20,355 nt of DNA from JAQVUB01 sp033809415 (GCA_033809415.1 JAPXLT010000055.1:1-20355), one strand, 5' to 3'; shown: positions 12,950 to 20,355, counted from the stretch's first letter. The notes: generated by a model from the letters alone, not told the origin. Translations and numbers: made by a program.

Positions 12950-14074
12950 TCCCAGAAACACGTTTTCGAGGGGGGCGGCTGCTGCGCCGAGTGCGGCTGC
13001 TTCACTGCCGAAGGCGGAGATGCGCACTTCGACACGGCTGCGGCAGGAAGACAATGCGGCATCGGACAAGCCTCTTTCCATTGCAGGAAATAAATGCTGC
13101 TGGAAGCGAGTCAGATTGCCATGCAATACCAACAGAGGCGGACATAGAATATTGACCAGGGCGGCCAGTCCACGTCCAAGAAAATATCCGGCCTGCTGCA
13201 AAATTGCTTCGGCAGCGGGATTGAGGGACTGCACCTGTTCGAGTGAAGTCAGGGGTTGCTGCAATGCCTGGCTGAGTTCCTGGCAAAGGACATGTTCGGA
13301 AAGATAGGCCTCGAGGCAGCCGCGATGTCCGCAGGCGCAGAGTCGTCCACCGGGTTCGATCAGGACGTGTCCGATTTCGCCGGCAAATGCTCCGCCCTGA
13401 AGACGTTTTCCGATCACGATGCCGGCGCCGATACCGATTCCAAGATCGATACTGACAAATGAGCTTCTGCCCTGCCCTATTCCGAACCAGAGTTCAGCCA
13501 GCGCCTTGGCACGGGAACTTTCCTCGAGATAAAGCTCGGCGGGCAAATCCGATGGCAGCAGGCTTCTGAGTTCGACTCCATCGAGCGCCTGCAAGTTGAC
13601 GGAATGCAACATCGTGCCGGATGCAAAATCCAGGATGCCCGGCACGGCCAGACCGATGGCCTGAAGGCGGTCTCCGGCAAGACGCCGCAAAGGCAGATAG
13701 ACTTCGCGGAGCGCCCAGCGCAACTGCGGCAGCTTTGCCGGCAAGTCAAAGCTGCGCTGATCGCGTTCCAGAATCTGCCCATGCAAATTGATCAATACGG
13801 CATTGGCAGCATTTTCGGAAAGATGCAAGCCCAGAAAAAGATGTCGACTGCGATCGAGTTCGAGCAAGGTGCCAGGACGTCCGCGCTGACTCGAGACCGT
13901 GCCGGATTCGCATAGCCAGCCTTCGGCAATCAATTCATTGGCCAGATTCGTCATGCTCTTGCGGTCAAGTGCAAGCTGATCGGCAATCGCTGAACGCGAC
14001 TGCGCACCAGATTCGCGCACCGCCAGCATGACGCGGCGCTGATTGACACGCTTGAGATAAGACTGATTAGCCAT
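12947..14074 (-). CDS. ROK family transcriptional regulator (NagC/XylR type)
   Basis: 375-residue DNA-binding regulator, presumably responding to a sugar or sugar phosphate. A winged helix-turn-helix occupies about 1-60 (NQRRVMLAVRESGAQSRSAIADQL), followed by the linker RGRPGTLLEL (64-73). The ROK fold has GLAVPGILD (141-149), IDLGIGIGAGIVIG (209-222) and GEIGH with H236. The zinc loop CACGHRGCLE has cysteines 246, 248 and 253. The catalytic Asp expected in an ENDAN-like motif is replaced by Ser in EESSRAK, so sugar kinase activity is unlikely. No transport or sugar catabolic genes lie nearby, so the regulon is unknown. The start lies only 4 bases after a TR1 array and has no Shine-Dalgarno. 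Confidence 0.9.
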   Translation of the reverse strand: MANQSYLKRVNQRRVMLAVRESGAQSRSAIADQLALDRKSMTNLANELIAEGWLCESGTVSSQRGRPGTLLELDRSRHLFLGLHLSENAANAVLINLHGQILERDQRSFDLPAKLPQLRWALREVYLPLRRLAGDRLQAIGLAVPGILDFASGTMLHSVNLQALDGVELRSLLPSDLPAELYLEESSRAKALAELWFGIGQGRSSFVSIDLGIGIGAGIVIGKRLQGGAFAGEIGHVLIEPGGRLCACGHRGCLEAYLSEHVLCQELSQALQQPLTSLEQVQSLNPAAEAILQQAGYFLGRGLAALVNILCPPLLVLHGNLTRFQQHLFPAMERGLSDAALSSCRSRVEVRISAFGSEAAALGAAAAPLENVFLG

Positions 14075-14141
14075 GGGTAGGGTGCAGGGTGCAGGGGGCA
14101 GGGGGCAGGGGTGAAGGGTGAAGGGTGAAGGGTGAAGGGGG
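14075..14141 (-). repeat. TR1 array abutting the ROK start codon
   Basis: On the coding strand it reads CCCTTCA units, then CCCCTGC and CACCCTGC, ending on CACCCT 4 bases before the ATG. The plus strand has at least nine runs of three to five G with short loops, the densest G-quadruplex candidate in the window, located on the template strand of the ROK gene. Confidence 0.92.
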
Positions 14142-14142
14142 C

Positions 14143-14200
14143 GTCCGTGTAAAGTCCGTGTAAAGTCCGTGTAGAGTCCGTGTCCCGTCCGTGTGGGTTG
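14143..14200 (-). repeat. TR2 array between marC and the ROK gene
   Basis: Units GTCCGTGTAAA, GTCCGTGTAGA and GTCCGTGTCCC on the plus strand, ending in GTGTGGGTTGCGG. On the coding strand it starts with CGCAACCCACACGGACGGG, the same boundary sequence as after leuB, and is followed by TR1, the same order as between cimA and leuC. Confidence 0.9.
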
Positions 14201-14208
14201 CGGATGGT

Positions 14209-14832
14209 TTAGAAAGTACTCCAGAGTTCGCGGACACCGGTGACCAGCATTTGTGCGGCGATGGCGCTGAGGATCAAACCGGTGATCTTGCTCAAGATGG
14301 CAATTCGGGGACGTCCGAACAAGTTCTCGATGCGGTCGGAAAAGAAAAGCATCAGACCGACTGCGGCCGATGCGGCGAGGATGGCCAGCACCGAGATAGC
14401 TTTCAGCACCATGGACTCGGTATCCATGCCGGCGACCATCATGGCGCCGAGCGTGGCAGGCCCGGCCGTCACAGGGACTGCCAAAGGAACTAAAGCCAAT
14501 TCATTGAGGTTTTCGGCATACTCCTGCTTTTTCTGGTTGGAACCATGGACGAGACTGACGGCGGATAGCATCAGCAACACTCCCGAACCAGCACGAAATG
14601 CCGCCACGGTAATGCCAAAGGCACGCATGATCCACGTGCCAAAAAGAAAAATCAAAATGCAGACAAAAGCAGCATTGGATGCAATGCTCACCGCCAATCT
14701 GCGACGCACATCTTGAGTCTCGCCACTAGTCAACGCAAGAAAAGTGCTCAAAACGAAAAAAGGCGTAAACAGAAAGAATAAACGCAGAAAAAACGCGAAA
14801 AAATGATGAATCGATAAAAGAAAAGAAGGCAT
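14209..14832 (-). CDS. MarC family integral membrane protein
   Basis: Inner-membrane protein of 207 residues with about six hydrophobic segments. The family-typical VPLAVPVTAGPATLG occurs in the middle, and GFRAG-like FRAGSGVLLML lies before it. MarC proteins are widespread, and their function is not established; the old link with multiple antibiotic resistance was not upheld. I use the ATG at 14832. An in-frame TTG at 14850 would add six residues. Neither has a clear Shine-Dalgarno. The stop is followed by a TR2/TR1 cassette leading to the ROK gene, and the upstream spacer holds an inverted cassette. Confidence 0.85.
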   Translation of the reverse strand: MPSFLLSIHHFFAFFLRLFFLFTPFFVLSTFLALTSGETQDVRRRLAVSIASNAAFVCILIFLFGTWIMRAFGITVAAFRAGSGVLLMLSAVSLVHGSNQKKQEYAENLNELALVPLAVPVTAGPATLGAMMVAGMDTESMVLKAISVLAILAASAAVGLMLFFSDRIENLFGRPRIAILSKITGLILSAIAAQMLVTGVRELWSTF

Positions 14833-14860
14833 AAAAAGTTCAAAGTTCAAAACTTAAGAT

Positions 14861-14942
14861 TTTTTGTCCACGGAAAACACGGAAAGCGCGGAAAATTTGT
14901 AGGGTTGTTGCTTTGACGGATGAAATGGCATGCGGTTTAAAA
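14861..14942 (+). repeat. Dispersed repeat module A, full copy in the marC upstream spacer
   Basis: Reads GATTTTTTGTCCACGG, ACACGGAAAG and GCGCGGAAAA units, then TAGGGTTGTTGCTTTGACGG and ATGAAATGGCATGCGG. The tail matches 1769-1810 with few differences. Here the module lies opposite to the flanking genes, and TR3 and TR1 follow in the same module orientation. Confidence 0.83.
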
Positions 14943-14981
14943 AGTGGCGCGACCATCCCGGTTGTGAAGTGCGTGTTCTTC

Positions 14982-15017
14982 TTGTCCGACCAGTCCGACC
15001 TGTCCGACCAGTCCGAC
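14982..15017 (+). repeat. TR3 array, four 9-mers
   Basis: Four units of the form (CA/CT/TT)GTCCGAC. The family resemblance to GGTCGGATC is clear on the other strand. It follows module A and a 39-base stretch of unassigned sequence and is followed by TR1, filling most of the 273-base spacer between marC and the pseudopilin genes. Confidence 0.85.
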
Positions 15018-15020
15018 GCC

Positions 15021-15035
15021 TGCACCCTGCACCCT
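15021..15035 (+). repeat. Short TR1 array next to the pseudopilin terminator
   Basis: Two TR1 units ending on CACCCT. This is the one TR1 array in the window that is not followed by a gene on its own strand. It abuts the T tract of the minus-strand terminator. Confidence 0.8.
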
Positions 15036-15040
15036 CGATA

Positions 15041-15070
15041 AAAAAAGCTCCGCAGGGATTCCTGCGGAGC
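15041..15070 (-). terminator. Intrinsic terminator of the pseudopilin unit
   Basis: A perfect 10-bp stem GCTCCGCAGG/CCTGCGGAGC with a 4-base loop (15047-15070) is followed on the minus strand by a run of T residues (A run 15041-15046 on plus). It lies 35 bases after the stop of the downstream pseudopilin gene. This is the best classical terminator in the window. Confidence 0.92.
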
Positions 15071-15105
15071 ATGTAGTTACGATTCAAGCCATCGCAAGGA
15101 TGAAC

Positions 15106-15849
15106 TTAGTAGCTGTCGTTGGTGAAGCTGAGCTTGACAGAAGAGGCCTTAATAGCAGTCGGCCACACGTCGAAGCCTTCGGAGTGTCCATCGAGCATCA
15201 GCACGTTAAAACGCCCACCATGGCGGTTGGCAATGTAACCAGAAGCTTCTTTGTCTGCAGCAACACTATCTCCAAGATATCCCTTTGGATCACCATCATC
15301 ATCTTCATCATACGCCGCACTTGGCAGTGTAACGTAGGTCGTTCCGGCATCTGCATACATCAGCGTAGTAGTCGGGCTGGTGGCTGAGGTCAAAATCTGA
15401 GCAGTACTGACCGGGGCTTCAGGGGATTTTAGATTAGCATACGTTGCTTCCTTGTTAGGTACACCATTGATACCGTAGGAGATACCATCGGCCCAAGTAC
15501 CAGTAGCTGCAGCAAAACCATACGGACCAGGATCAGCAGGGCAGTTGAAGCATTTGTCGTTCTTGACATAACGGTTAAGCATAACCCACCAGTTGCTTTT
15601 CACTGTGATATCAGTTGCCCCAGGTTCGGCTTTATACGCACTTGAATTGTAATTCGGCAGGTTGTCGTTTTTGTCGCCGGCATACATGTGTGCGCCGAGA
15701 CCGATCTGCTTGAGGTTGTTGGTACAGGATGTGGTTTGCGCTTTTTCCTTGGCTTTGGCCAGGGCGGGCAGCAGCATGGCGGCCAGGATCGCAATGATCG
15801 CGATCACGACCAGCAACTCAATTAAAGTAAACAATGTGTTCTTTTTCAT
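15106..15849 (-). CDS. Pseudopilin-like protein with H-X9-DG motif (copy 1)
   Basis: 247 residues. A short basic leader (MKKNTL) precedes FTLIELLVVIAIIAILAAML, the type IV pilin/type II pseudopilin helix with Glu at position 5 of the mature form. A coiled KAKEKAQ region, SCTNNLKQIG and a globular domain with NCPADP follow, ending in the H-X9-DG motif HGGRFNVLMLDG. Such genes occur in very many copies in Planctomycetes, Verrucomicrobia and Lentisphaerae. They are probably exported and membrane-anchored, but their role is not known. The residue before Phe is Leu, not the usual Gly. No secretion genes are nearby. It lies 72 bases after the related gene upstream, and the pair ends at the terminator. 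Confidence 0.9.
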   Translation of the reverse strand: MKKNTLFTLIELLVVIAIIAILAAMLLPALAKAKEKAQTTSCTNNLKQIGLGAHMYAGDKNDNLPNYNSSAYKAEPGATDITVKSNWWVMLNRYVKNDKCFNCPADPGPYGFAAATGTWADGISYGINGVPNKEATYANLKSPEAPVSTAQILTSATSPTTTLMYADAGTTYVTLPSAAYDEDDDGDPKGYLGDSVAADKEASGYIANRHGGRFNVLMLDGHSEGFDVWPTAIKASSVKLSFTNDSY

Positions 15850-15921
15850 AATCAGTTGATTCCTTATGTTTATGGATGTTTTTTTATGAGTAAACCAAAT
15901 GGATGATGGATGTTTTTTGCA

Positions 15922-16695
15922 TTAAATTCCGGTATCGGTATTTGCCGGTGCGGCTTCCCAAGTCAGCTGGACTCTGTCAGTTTTACCTAGGTTTAGGATA
16001 GTGCTGTCACTTTCGGTGGTGCTATTGAAGCTGGCACGGAAGCTTTGGACATGCCCGTCAGCCATGACGATATTCATGCTATTGCCATGACGTGCGGCAA
16101 TGCGCCTGTTAGCTTCAGCAACGGTTGGCTGAAGGTCGTTAATAAAGCTACCATTAGCTACTGTTGATGTACTGGTTAACGATCCCGCGTCACCGATCAT
16201 GACTGTCGCGGACGGGCGGTATGCTTTCGAAATCACCATGTACGCAATACCACTATAGGCGTTAATACCATAAGACAAACCTTCAGTGAAAGCTGAATAT
16301 TGCTTCGGAACTTGTGTTGGAACAGTTCCGGTAATGGCAAGATGCCCCCCGCTCGTGGTGTTATCACAAAGTTTGTTTGTGTCCGCCGGGCAGAGGAAAG
16401 ATTTTTCGTTCGAGACGTAGTCATTCAAAGCAAACCACCAAGGACTCGGACCACTGGTAGCAGCATAAGTAGCACCAGCACCGTTGCCTGCTCCCACGTA
16501 TGGCAGTCTGTCTTTTCCGCGTTCGGCGTACATGAACGCCCCTGTTCCGATCTGTTTGAGGTTGTTGACGCAGCTCGAGTTACGAGCGCGCTCACGCGCT
16601 TTTGACAGCGCTGGCAGCAGCATGGCGGCCAAGATCGCAATGATCGCGATCACGACCAGCAGTTCAATGAGGGTAAACACAGTGCTTTTCTTCAT
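15922..16695 (-). CDS. Pseudopilin-like protein with H-X9-DG motif (copy 2)
   Basis: I start it at 16695 (257 residues), where AGGAG precedes the ATG and the short leader MKKSTV fits the family. An upstream in-frame ATG would put 24 extra residues before the leader. FTLIELLVVIAIIAILAAML is identical to copy 1, followed by SKARERARNSSCVNNLKQIG, LCPADTNK and the motif HGNSMNIVMADG. The C-terminal domains of the two copies are only moderately similar, while the helix-coding DNA is almost identical. It is the promoter-proximal gene of the pair. The residue before Phe is Val, not Gly. Confidence 0.9.
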   Translation of the reverse strand: MKKSTVFTLIELLVVIAIIAILAAMLLPALSKARERARNSSCVNNLKQIGTGAFMYAERGKDRLPYVGAGNGAGATYAATSGPSPWWFALNDYVSNEKSFLCPADTNKLCDNTTSGGHLAITGTVPTQVPKQYSAFTEGLSYGINAYSGIAYMVISKAYRPSATVMIGDAGSLTSTSTVANGSFINDLQPTVAEANRRIAARHGNSMNIVMADGHVQSFRASFNSTTESDSTILNLGKTDRVQLTWEAAPANTDTGI

Positions 16696-16785
16696 CTCTT
16701 CAACTCCTTTTTTGTTTGTATGGGGAACCATAAAAATCAGCAAAATGCATGGTTTCCGGGCTTCCACAACCCTGTTCCTTTATTA

Positions 16786-16814
16786 ATTATATACCCGTTC
16801 AATCGAAAACTCAA
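16786..16814 (-). promoter_or_regulatory. Sigma70-type promoter of the pseudopilin genes
   Basis: On the minus strand TTGAGT (16809-16814) is separated by exactly 17 bases from TATAAT (16786-16791). The predicted start near 16779 gives a leader of about 84 bases to the ATG at 16695. Box quality and spacing make this the most convincing promoter in the window. Confidence 0.65.
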
Positions 16815-16854
16815 GTCATATTTTGATTTTTGTCGCTTTTTTCTCGTTTTTTTG

Positions 16855-16898
16855 TTTCTTAACAACGAAAGACACGAAAAGACCCGAAAAAAAATCCC
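16855..16898 (+). repeat. Module A short form upstream of mfd
   Basis: TTTCTTAACAACGAAAG, then ACACGAAAAG and ACCCGAAAAA units, preceded by a T-rich stretch. It is followed 16 bases later by TR1, then mfd. The spacer 16696-16957 thus holds the pseudopilin leader and promoter on its left and this cassette on its right. No convincing plus-strand promoter for mfd was found. Confidence 0.8.
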
Positions 16899-16914
16899 AG
16901 TTATATTATATGTA

Positions 16915-16948
16915 CACCCTGCCCCCTGCACCCTGCCCCCTGCACCCT
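16915..16948 (+). repeat. TR1 array upstream of mfd
   Basis: Five heptamers alternating CACCCTG and CCCCCTG, ending on CACCCT 9 bases before the mfd ATG. There is no recognisable Shine-Dalgarno between the array and the start. Confidence 0.9.
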
Positions 16949-16957
16949 AACCTGCCC

Positions 16958-19900
16958 ATGTCTTGGGAAAAGAAGATATCTGATTGGTTTTCGTCTCCTG
17001 GTATTCCGTCCGGTTCATTCCGTTCAGCGATTTCCGGCAGCGCTTTGTTTCCGGCTGTTCTGACGCGGATTTTCCGGCATCGGGCTGGCACCATGCTGGT
17101 TATCGTCAGTGACAGCCTGTGTGCGGAGCGTCTGGCCGATTCGCTGAATTCCTTCCGCGAGCTTTCCGGCGAGGCGCGTGAAATCATCAGCATACCGGAA
17201 GTCATTCCCGGGCGTCAGCAATGGGTTGCCGAAAATGAGGCGGGGCACTGCGCGGCACTCGAAGCGCTGCTGTCCGGGCGTCAGGCGATTTATCTGGCCA
17301 CAGCGCAAGTTTTGCTGAATCCGACCTTGTCGCCGGCAAGCTTCCGGCAGCGTACATTCCAGATACATCGAGGCGACCAGATTTCGCCGGAGGAGTTGGC
17401 GCGGCGCCTGACCGAACTGGATTACGACCATGAATACGAAGTCCAAGCGCCCGGAGAATATGCCCGGCGCGGCGGCATTTTTGATCTGTACAGCCCCCTG
17501 TGCGAAGCGCCGGTACGCCTGGAATTCTGGGGCAATGAAATCGACAGCATGCAATATTTCCGGCCGGACACCCAGCAGCGCTCCGGCGAGGAGCTCGATG
17601 AAATCCGCATCATTCCCCGTGGCTCGGCAGTGCTCGAACCCGATGCCGACGAATCCGCTCGGGTCTGGGATTATTTTGCTCCGCAAACTGCGGTGATCTT
17701 CTGTTCGGGCAGGATGATCGAGGAGCACCTTCTCGAATTTGCCGGTGAAGAAACGCTCGAAATCTGGCAGCAGAAATGCGAACAGGTTTCTGAAAGCATC
17801 GAGCTGGACTGCCTCGATGAAGACTTTGCGCCGGGAAATGCATTGCCATCCACTCCCGACTCGATGGTGTCTTTTGACGTTGTCAGCCTCGAGGAATTAT
17901 TCAGCAATCCCCTGCCGGAACTGGGAGCGGAGGCGGGATTATGGCGCTGGCAGCAATTGCGCAGCAATCTGTTGCGTTGGCACGAAAGCGGATACAGCCT
18001 GGTGGCCTGCTGCGCCGCCGAAGGCGAGGAAGCTCGATTGCGCGAGCTGCTGGCGGATGATGAGCAGACCCGCGACCTGCCGATCAGCATCGGGCATGTC
18101 AGGTTGCCGGCTGGCCTATTTTTCCCGCAACAGCGCCTGGTGCTGCTCAGCGACCGGGAGTTATTCGGACGCGAGCCAACTTTGCGCCGTCACAAGCATA
18201 TTGATTACCATATCGAGACTTCGGTTCGAGACTACCGCGACCTCGAGGAGGGCGTATTGGCAGTGCATGTCAATCATGGCATCTGCCTGTATCACGGCAT
18301 CACCACCACCATAGCCAATGGCGAAACTACCGAGGTCATGGAACTCGAATTCGCCGACAACACCAAGCTCTACATGCCGCTGGATCAGGCGCACCTGCTC
18401 AGCCGATATATGGGCGGCTCGAAAAACGCCCCGAATCTGAGCACGCTCGGAGGAAATCTCTGGAAACGCAGCAAGGATATGGCGGCGGAAGCAGCCTGGG
18501 ACCTGGCGGCGGAACTCCTTCGCCTCGAAGCAATGCGGCAAAGCGCCAAAGGCATGCAGTTTCAATCCTCGCCGGAATGGGAACTCTCCTTTGCCAGCTC
18601 CTTCCCGCATACCGAGACGGCAGACCAGGTGGATGCGATCAATGCGGTACTCGAAGACATGGCCTCGAACAAGCCGATGGACCGCCTGCTCTGCGGCGAT
18701 GTCGGCTATGGCAAAACCGAAGTGGCGCTGCGGGCGGCCTTCCGGGCAGTGATGAATGCCCGCCAAGTGGCCATCCTAGTGCCGACGACGGTCCTGGCCC
18801 AGCAGCATTTTCAGACCTTCACCAGCCGCATGGCACCGTATCCGATCTGCATCGAGCTGCTCAGCCGTTTTCGCAGCAAAGCCGAACAGAAGCAAGTCCT
18901 GTCCCAACTGGCCAAGGGTGAAGTCGATATTGTCATCGGCACCCATCGCCTGCTGCAAGCCGATGTCAAATTCTCCTCGCTAGGCTTGCTGATTATCGAC
19001 GAAGAGCAGCGCTTCGGCGTCAAACACAAGCAGAAGCTGAAATCACTGCGAGCCAGCTTGGACATCCTGACGATGACTGCAACCCCCATCCCGCGTACCC
19101 TGTATTTCAGCATTTCCGGACTGCGCAATCTGAGCACCATCAACACAGCCCCCGCCGACCGCCTGCCAGTCAACACGATTGTCGCCCATTTTGACAAGGA
19201 GCTGATCCGGCAGGTGATCCGCCGTGAACTCGAACGCGGCGGGCAGACTTTCTTCCTCCACAACCGGGTGCAGACGATCATGAAAATGCGCGAAGTCCTC
19301 GAGGAACTGGTGCCGGAGGCGCGCATCGAGGTCGGGCATGGGCAGATGCCTGCCGGCGAACTCGAGGAAGTGATGACCGATTTCGTCGCCGGCAAAATAG
19401 ATGTCCTGCTTTGCACGACCATCATCGAAAGCGGCATCGACATCCCCAATGCCAATACGATCATCATCGATCACGCCGAACGCTTCGGACTGTCGGAACT
19501 CTATCAGCTGCGCGGGCGGGTCGGACGCTACCACCGCCAGGCCTACGCATACTTATTGCTGCCGCCGATGGGACTGCTGCCGGACAACGCACGGCAGCGC
19601 CTGGCCGCCATCCGCCGATACACCAATCTTGGCGCCGGCTTCCGGTTGGCGATGAAGGACCTCGAAATCCGCGGCGCGGGCAATATCCTCGGCGAAGAGC
19701 AAAGCGGGCATATTGCGGCAGTCGGCTTTGATCTATACTGCCAGCTGCTGCGTCAGGCAGTCGCTCAACTCGAAAACAAGGAAATCCCTGCCTTGAGCGA
19801 AGTCCCGGTCGAGATTGAACATTTGACGAATTCTCTGAAACCGGTCAAGGGAAAGAGCCAGTTTGGGATTCCGCCGGAATATATCGATGAGGAGCCGGTG

Positions 19901-20227
19901 CGGGTGGAATGCTATAAACGGTTGAGCCAACTGCTGTCCCTCGAGGAAGTCACTCGATATGGCGAAGAATTGCGCGACCGCTTTGGCCCGCTGCCGGAAA
20001 TGACCGCCCTGCTCCTCGATTTGCAGAAAATCCGTGTCCTGGCACGCCAGCTGAAACTGGTGCGGCTCACCGTCAAAGACCGAAGACTGATCATCGAAAC
20101 CATAAAAGGACTCTATAAACTAAATGGAAAAGTCCCGGAACTGACCGGCAAAACCGGCCGCGAACTCGTTGCCGAAACACTTGATTTTTTAACAACGAAA
20201 TTCACGAAAAGACTTGGCGCGGGCTGA
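16958..20227 (+). CDS. mfd: Transcription-repair coupling factor Mfd
   Basis: Large cytosolic ATP-driven translocase that displaces stalled RNA polymerase and recruits UvrA to transcription-blocking lesions. I use the ATG at 16958 (1089 residues); the frame upstream runs through TR1. The UvrB-like N-terminal region spans roughly 1-330. The CarD-like polymerase-interaction domain starts near 427 with GVLAVHVNHGICLYHG. Helicase motifs are GDVGYGKTE near 577, IDEEQRFG near 680, TATPIPRTLYFSI, and ESGIDIPNANTIIIDHAERF with QLRGRVGR. The RecG-like TRG motif follows (DLEIRGAGNILGEEQSG). A regulatory C-terminal domain covers the last 125 residues or so. The final 12-13 residues (FLTTKFTKRLGAG) are encoded by repeat module A, which appears to have replaced or extended the native end. 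No Shine-Dalgarno is seen. Confidence 0.96.
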   Translation: MSWEKKISDWFSSPGIPSGSFRSAISGSALFPAVLTRIFRHRAGTMLVIVSDSLCAERLADSLNSFRELSGEAREIISIPEVIPGRQQWVAENEAGHCAALEALLSGRQAIYLATAQVLLNPTLSPASFRQRTFQIHRGDQISPEELARRLTELDYDHEYEVQAPGEYARRGGIFDLYSPLCEAPVRLEFWGNEIDSMQYFRPDTQQRSGEELDEIRIIPRGSAVLEPDADESARVWDYFAPQTAVIFCSGRMIEEHLLEFAGEETLEIWQQKCEQVSESIELDCLDEDFAPGNALPSTPDSMVSFDVVSLEELFSNPLPELGAEAGLWRWQQLRSNLLRWHESGYSLVACCAAEGEEARLRELLADDEQTRDLPISIGHVRLPAGLFFPQQRLVLLSDRELFGREPTLRRHKHIDYHIETSVRDYRDLEEGVLAVHVNHGICLYHGITTTIANGETTEVMELEFADNTKLYMPLDQAHLLSRYMGGSKNAPNLSTLGGNLWKRSKDMAAEAAWDLAAELLRLEAMRQSAKGMQFQSSPEWELSFASSFPHTETADQVDAINAVLEDMASNKPMDRLLCGDVGYGKTEVALRAAFRAVMNARQVAILVPTTVLAQQHFQTFTSRMAPYPICIELLSRFRSKAEQKQVLSQLAKGEVDIVIGTHRLLQADVKFSSLGLLIIDEEQRFGVKHKQKLKSLRASLDILTMTATPIPRTLYFSISGLRNLSTINTAPADRLPVNTIVAHFDKELIRQVIRRELERGGQTFFLHNRVQTIMKMREVLEELVPEARIEVGHGQMPAGELEEVMTDFVAGKIDVLLCTTIIESGIDIPNANTIIIDHAERFGLSELYQLRGRVGRYHRQAYAYLLLPPMGLLPDNARQRLAAIRRYTNLGAGFRLAMKDLEIRGAGNILGEEQSGHIAAVGFDLYCQLLRQAVAQLENKEIPALSEVPVEIEHLTNSLKPVKGKSQFGIPPEYIDEEPVRVECYKRLSQLLSLEEVTRYGEELRDRFGPLPEMTALLLDLQKIRVLARQLKLVRLTVKDRRLIIETIKGLYKLNGKVPELTGKTGRELVAETLDFLTTKFTKRLGAG

Positions 20228-20269
20228 CGCCCACAACCCACACGGACGGGACACGGACGGGACACGGAC
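20185..20269 (+). repeat. Module A short form joined to TR2, overlapping the mfd 3' end
   Basis: TTTTTTAACAACGAAATTC and ACGAAAAG, GACTTGGCGCGGGCTGA, then CACAACCCACACGGACGGG and 2.7 TR2 units (20240-20269). It matches 8313-8389 closely. The mfd stop codon (20225-20227) lies inside it. Confidence 0.87.
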
Positions 20270-20273
20270 AGCT

Positions 20274-20300
20274 GATCGGTCGGATTGGTCGGATCGGTAC
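20274..20300 (+). repeat. TR3 array, three 9-mers
   Basis: GATCGGTCG, GATTGGTCG and GATCGGTAC, in the same place in the cassette as the array at 8396-8437. Confidence 0.85.
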
Positions 20301-20304
20301 AATG

Positions 20305-20355
20305 CTTTGCGCCGTAGGCGCTTAACCATGCTTAACCCCTGGCTTTAGCCTGGGG
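20305..20355 (+). repeat. Module D, copy 3, cut by the window end
   Basis: The 51 bases are identical to 8443-8493, including GCGCC-gta-GGCGC (20309-20321) and the start of the central hairpin. The rest of the block should lie just beyond the window. Confidence 0.85.

Overview
The window is a GC-rich bacterial chromosome segment. Two tandem pseudopilin-like genes (N-terminal helix plus an H-X9-DG motif), many dispersed ACACGAAA-type intergenic repeats and the gene content point to the PVC superphylum. Lentisphaerae (Victivallis-like) is the best guess, because both pseudopilins carry Leu or Val where the usual Gly precedes FTLIE. This placement is inference.

Layout. (1) 1-8309, plus strand: a branched-chain amino acid cluster ilvD - leuA - cimA - leuC - leuD - leuB. 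LeuA makes 2-isopropylmalate and CimA makes citramalate. A small-type LeuCD and LeuB probably carry out the isomerisation and oxidation steps for both the leucine and the pyruvate-derived isoleucine routes, and IlvD serves all the branched-chain pathways. (2) 8537-10903: a visibly more A+T-rich insert with a two-gene AAA ATPase plus RloB/AbiLii-like pair, a likely abortive-infection (AbiL/RloAB-type) defence module with its own promoter and an operator-like palindrome. It is followed by tRNA-Gly(CCC). (3) 10984-14832, minus strand: a CYTH phosphatase-type protein, an MraY-like transferase, a ROK regulator and a MarC membrane protein. (4) 15041-16814, minus strand: two pseudopilin-like genes with a clear promoter and a clear intrinsic terminator. 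(5) 16958-20227, plus strand: mfd.

The most unusual part is the DNA between the genes. Most larger spacers hold a mosaic of a few short-repeat modules. Module A is TTTTTTAACAACGAA plus roughly 10-bp ACACGAAAAG repeats. TR2 is an 11-bp repeat ACACGGACGGG/TTT. TR3 is a 9-bp repeat GGATCGGTC. TR1 is a 7-bp repeat CACCCTG. Module D is a block of three hairpins. Read in their own orientation the modules follow the order A, TR2, TR3, then TR1 or D, even where the whole cassette lies opposite to the genes. Several repeats begin exactly at a stop codon. TR1 arrays always end in the same phase (CACCCT) and sit just upstream of start codons, with the G-quadruplex-capable G-rich strand as template. I consider this cassette system the main candidate for something undescribed.
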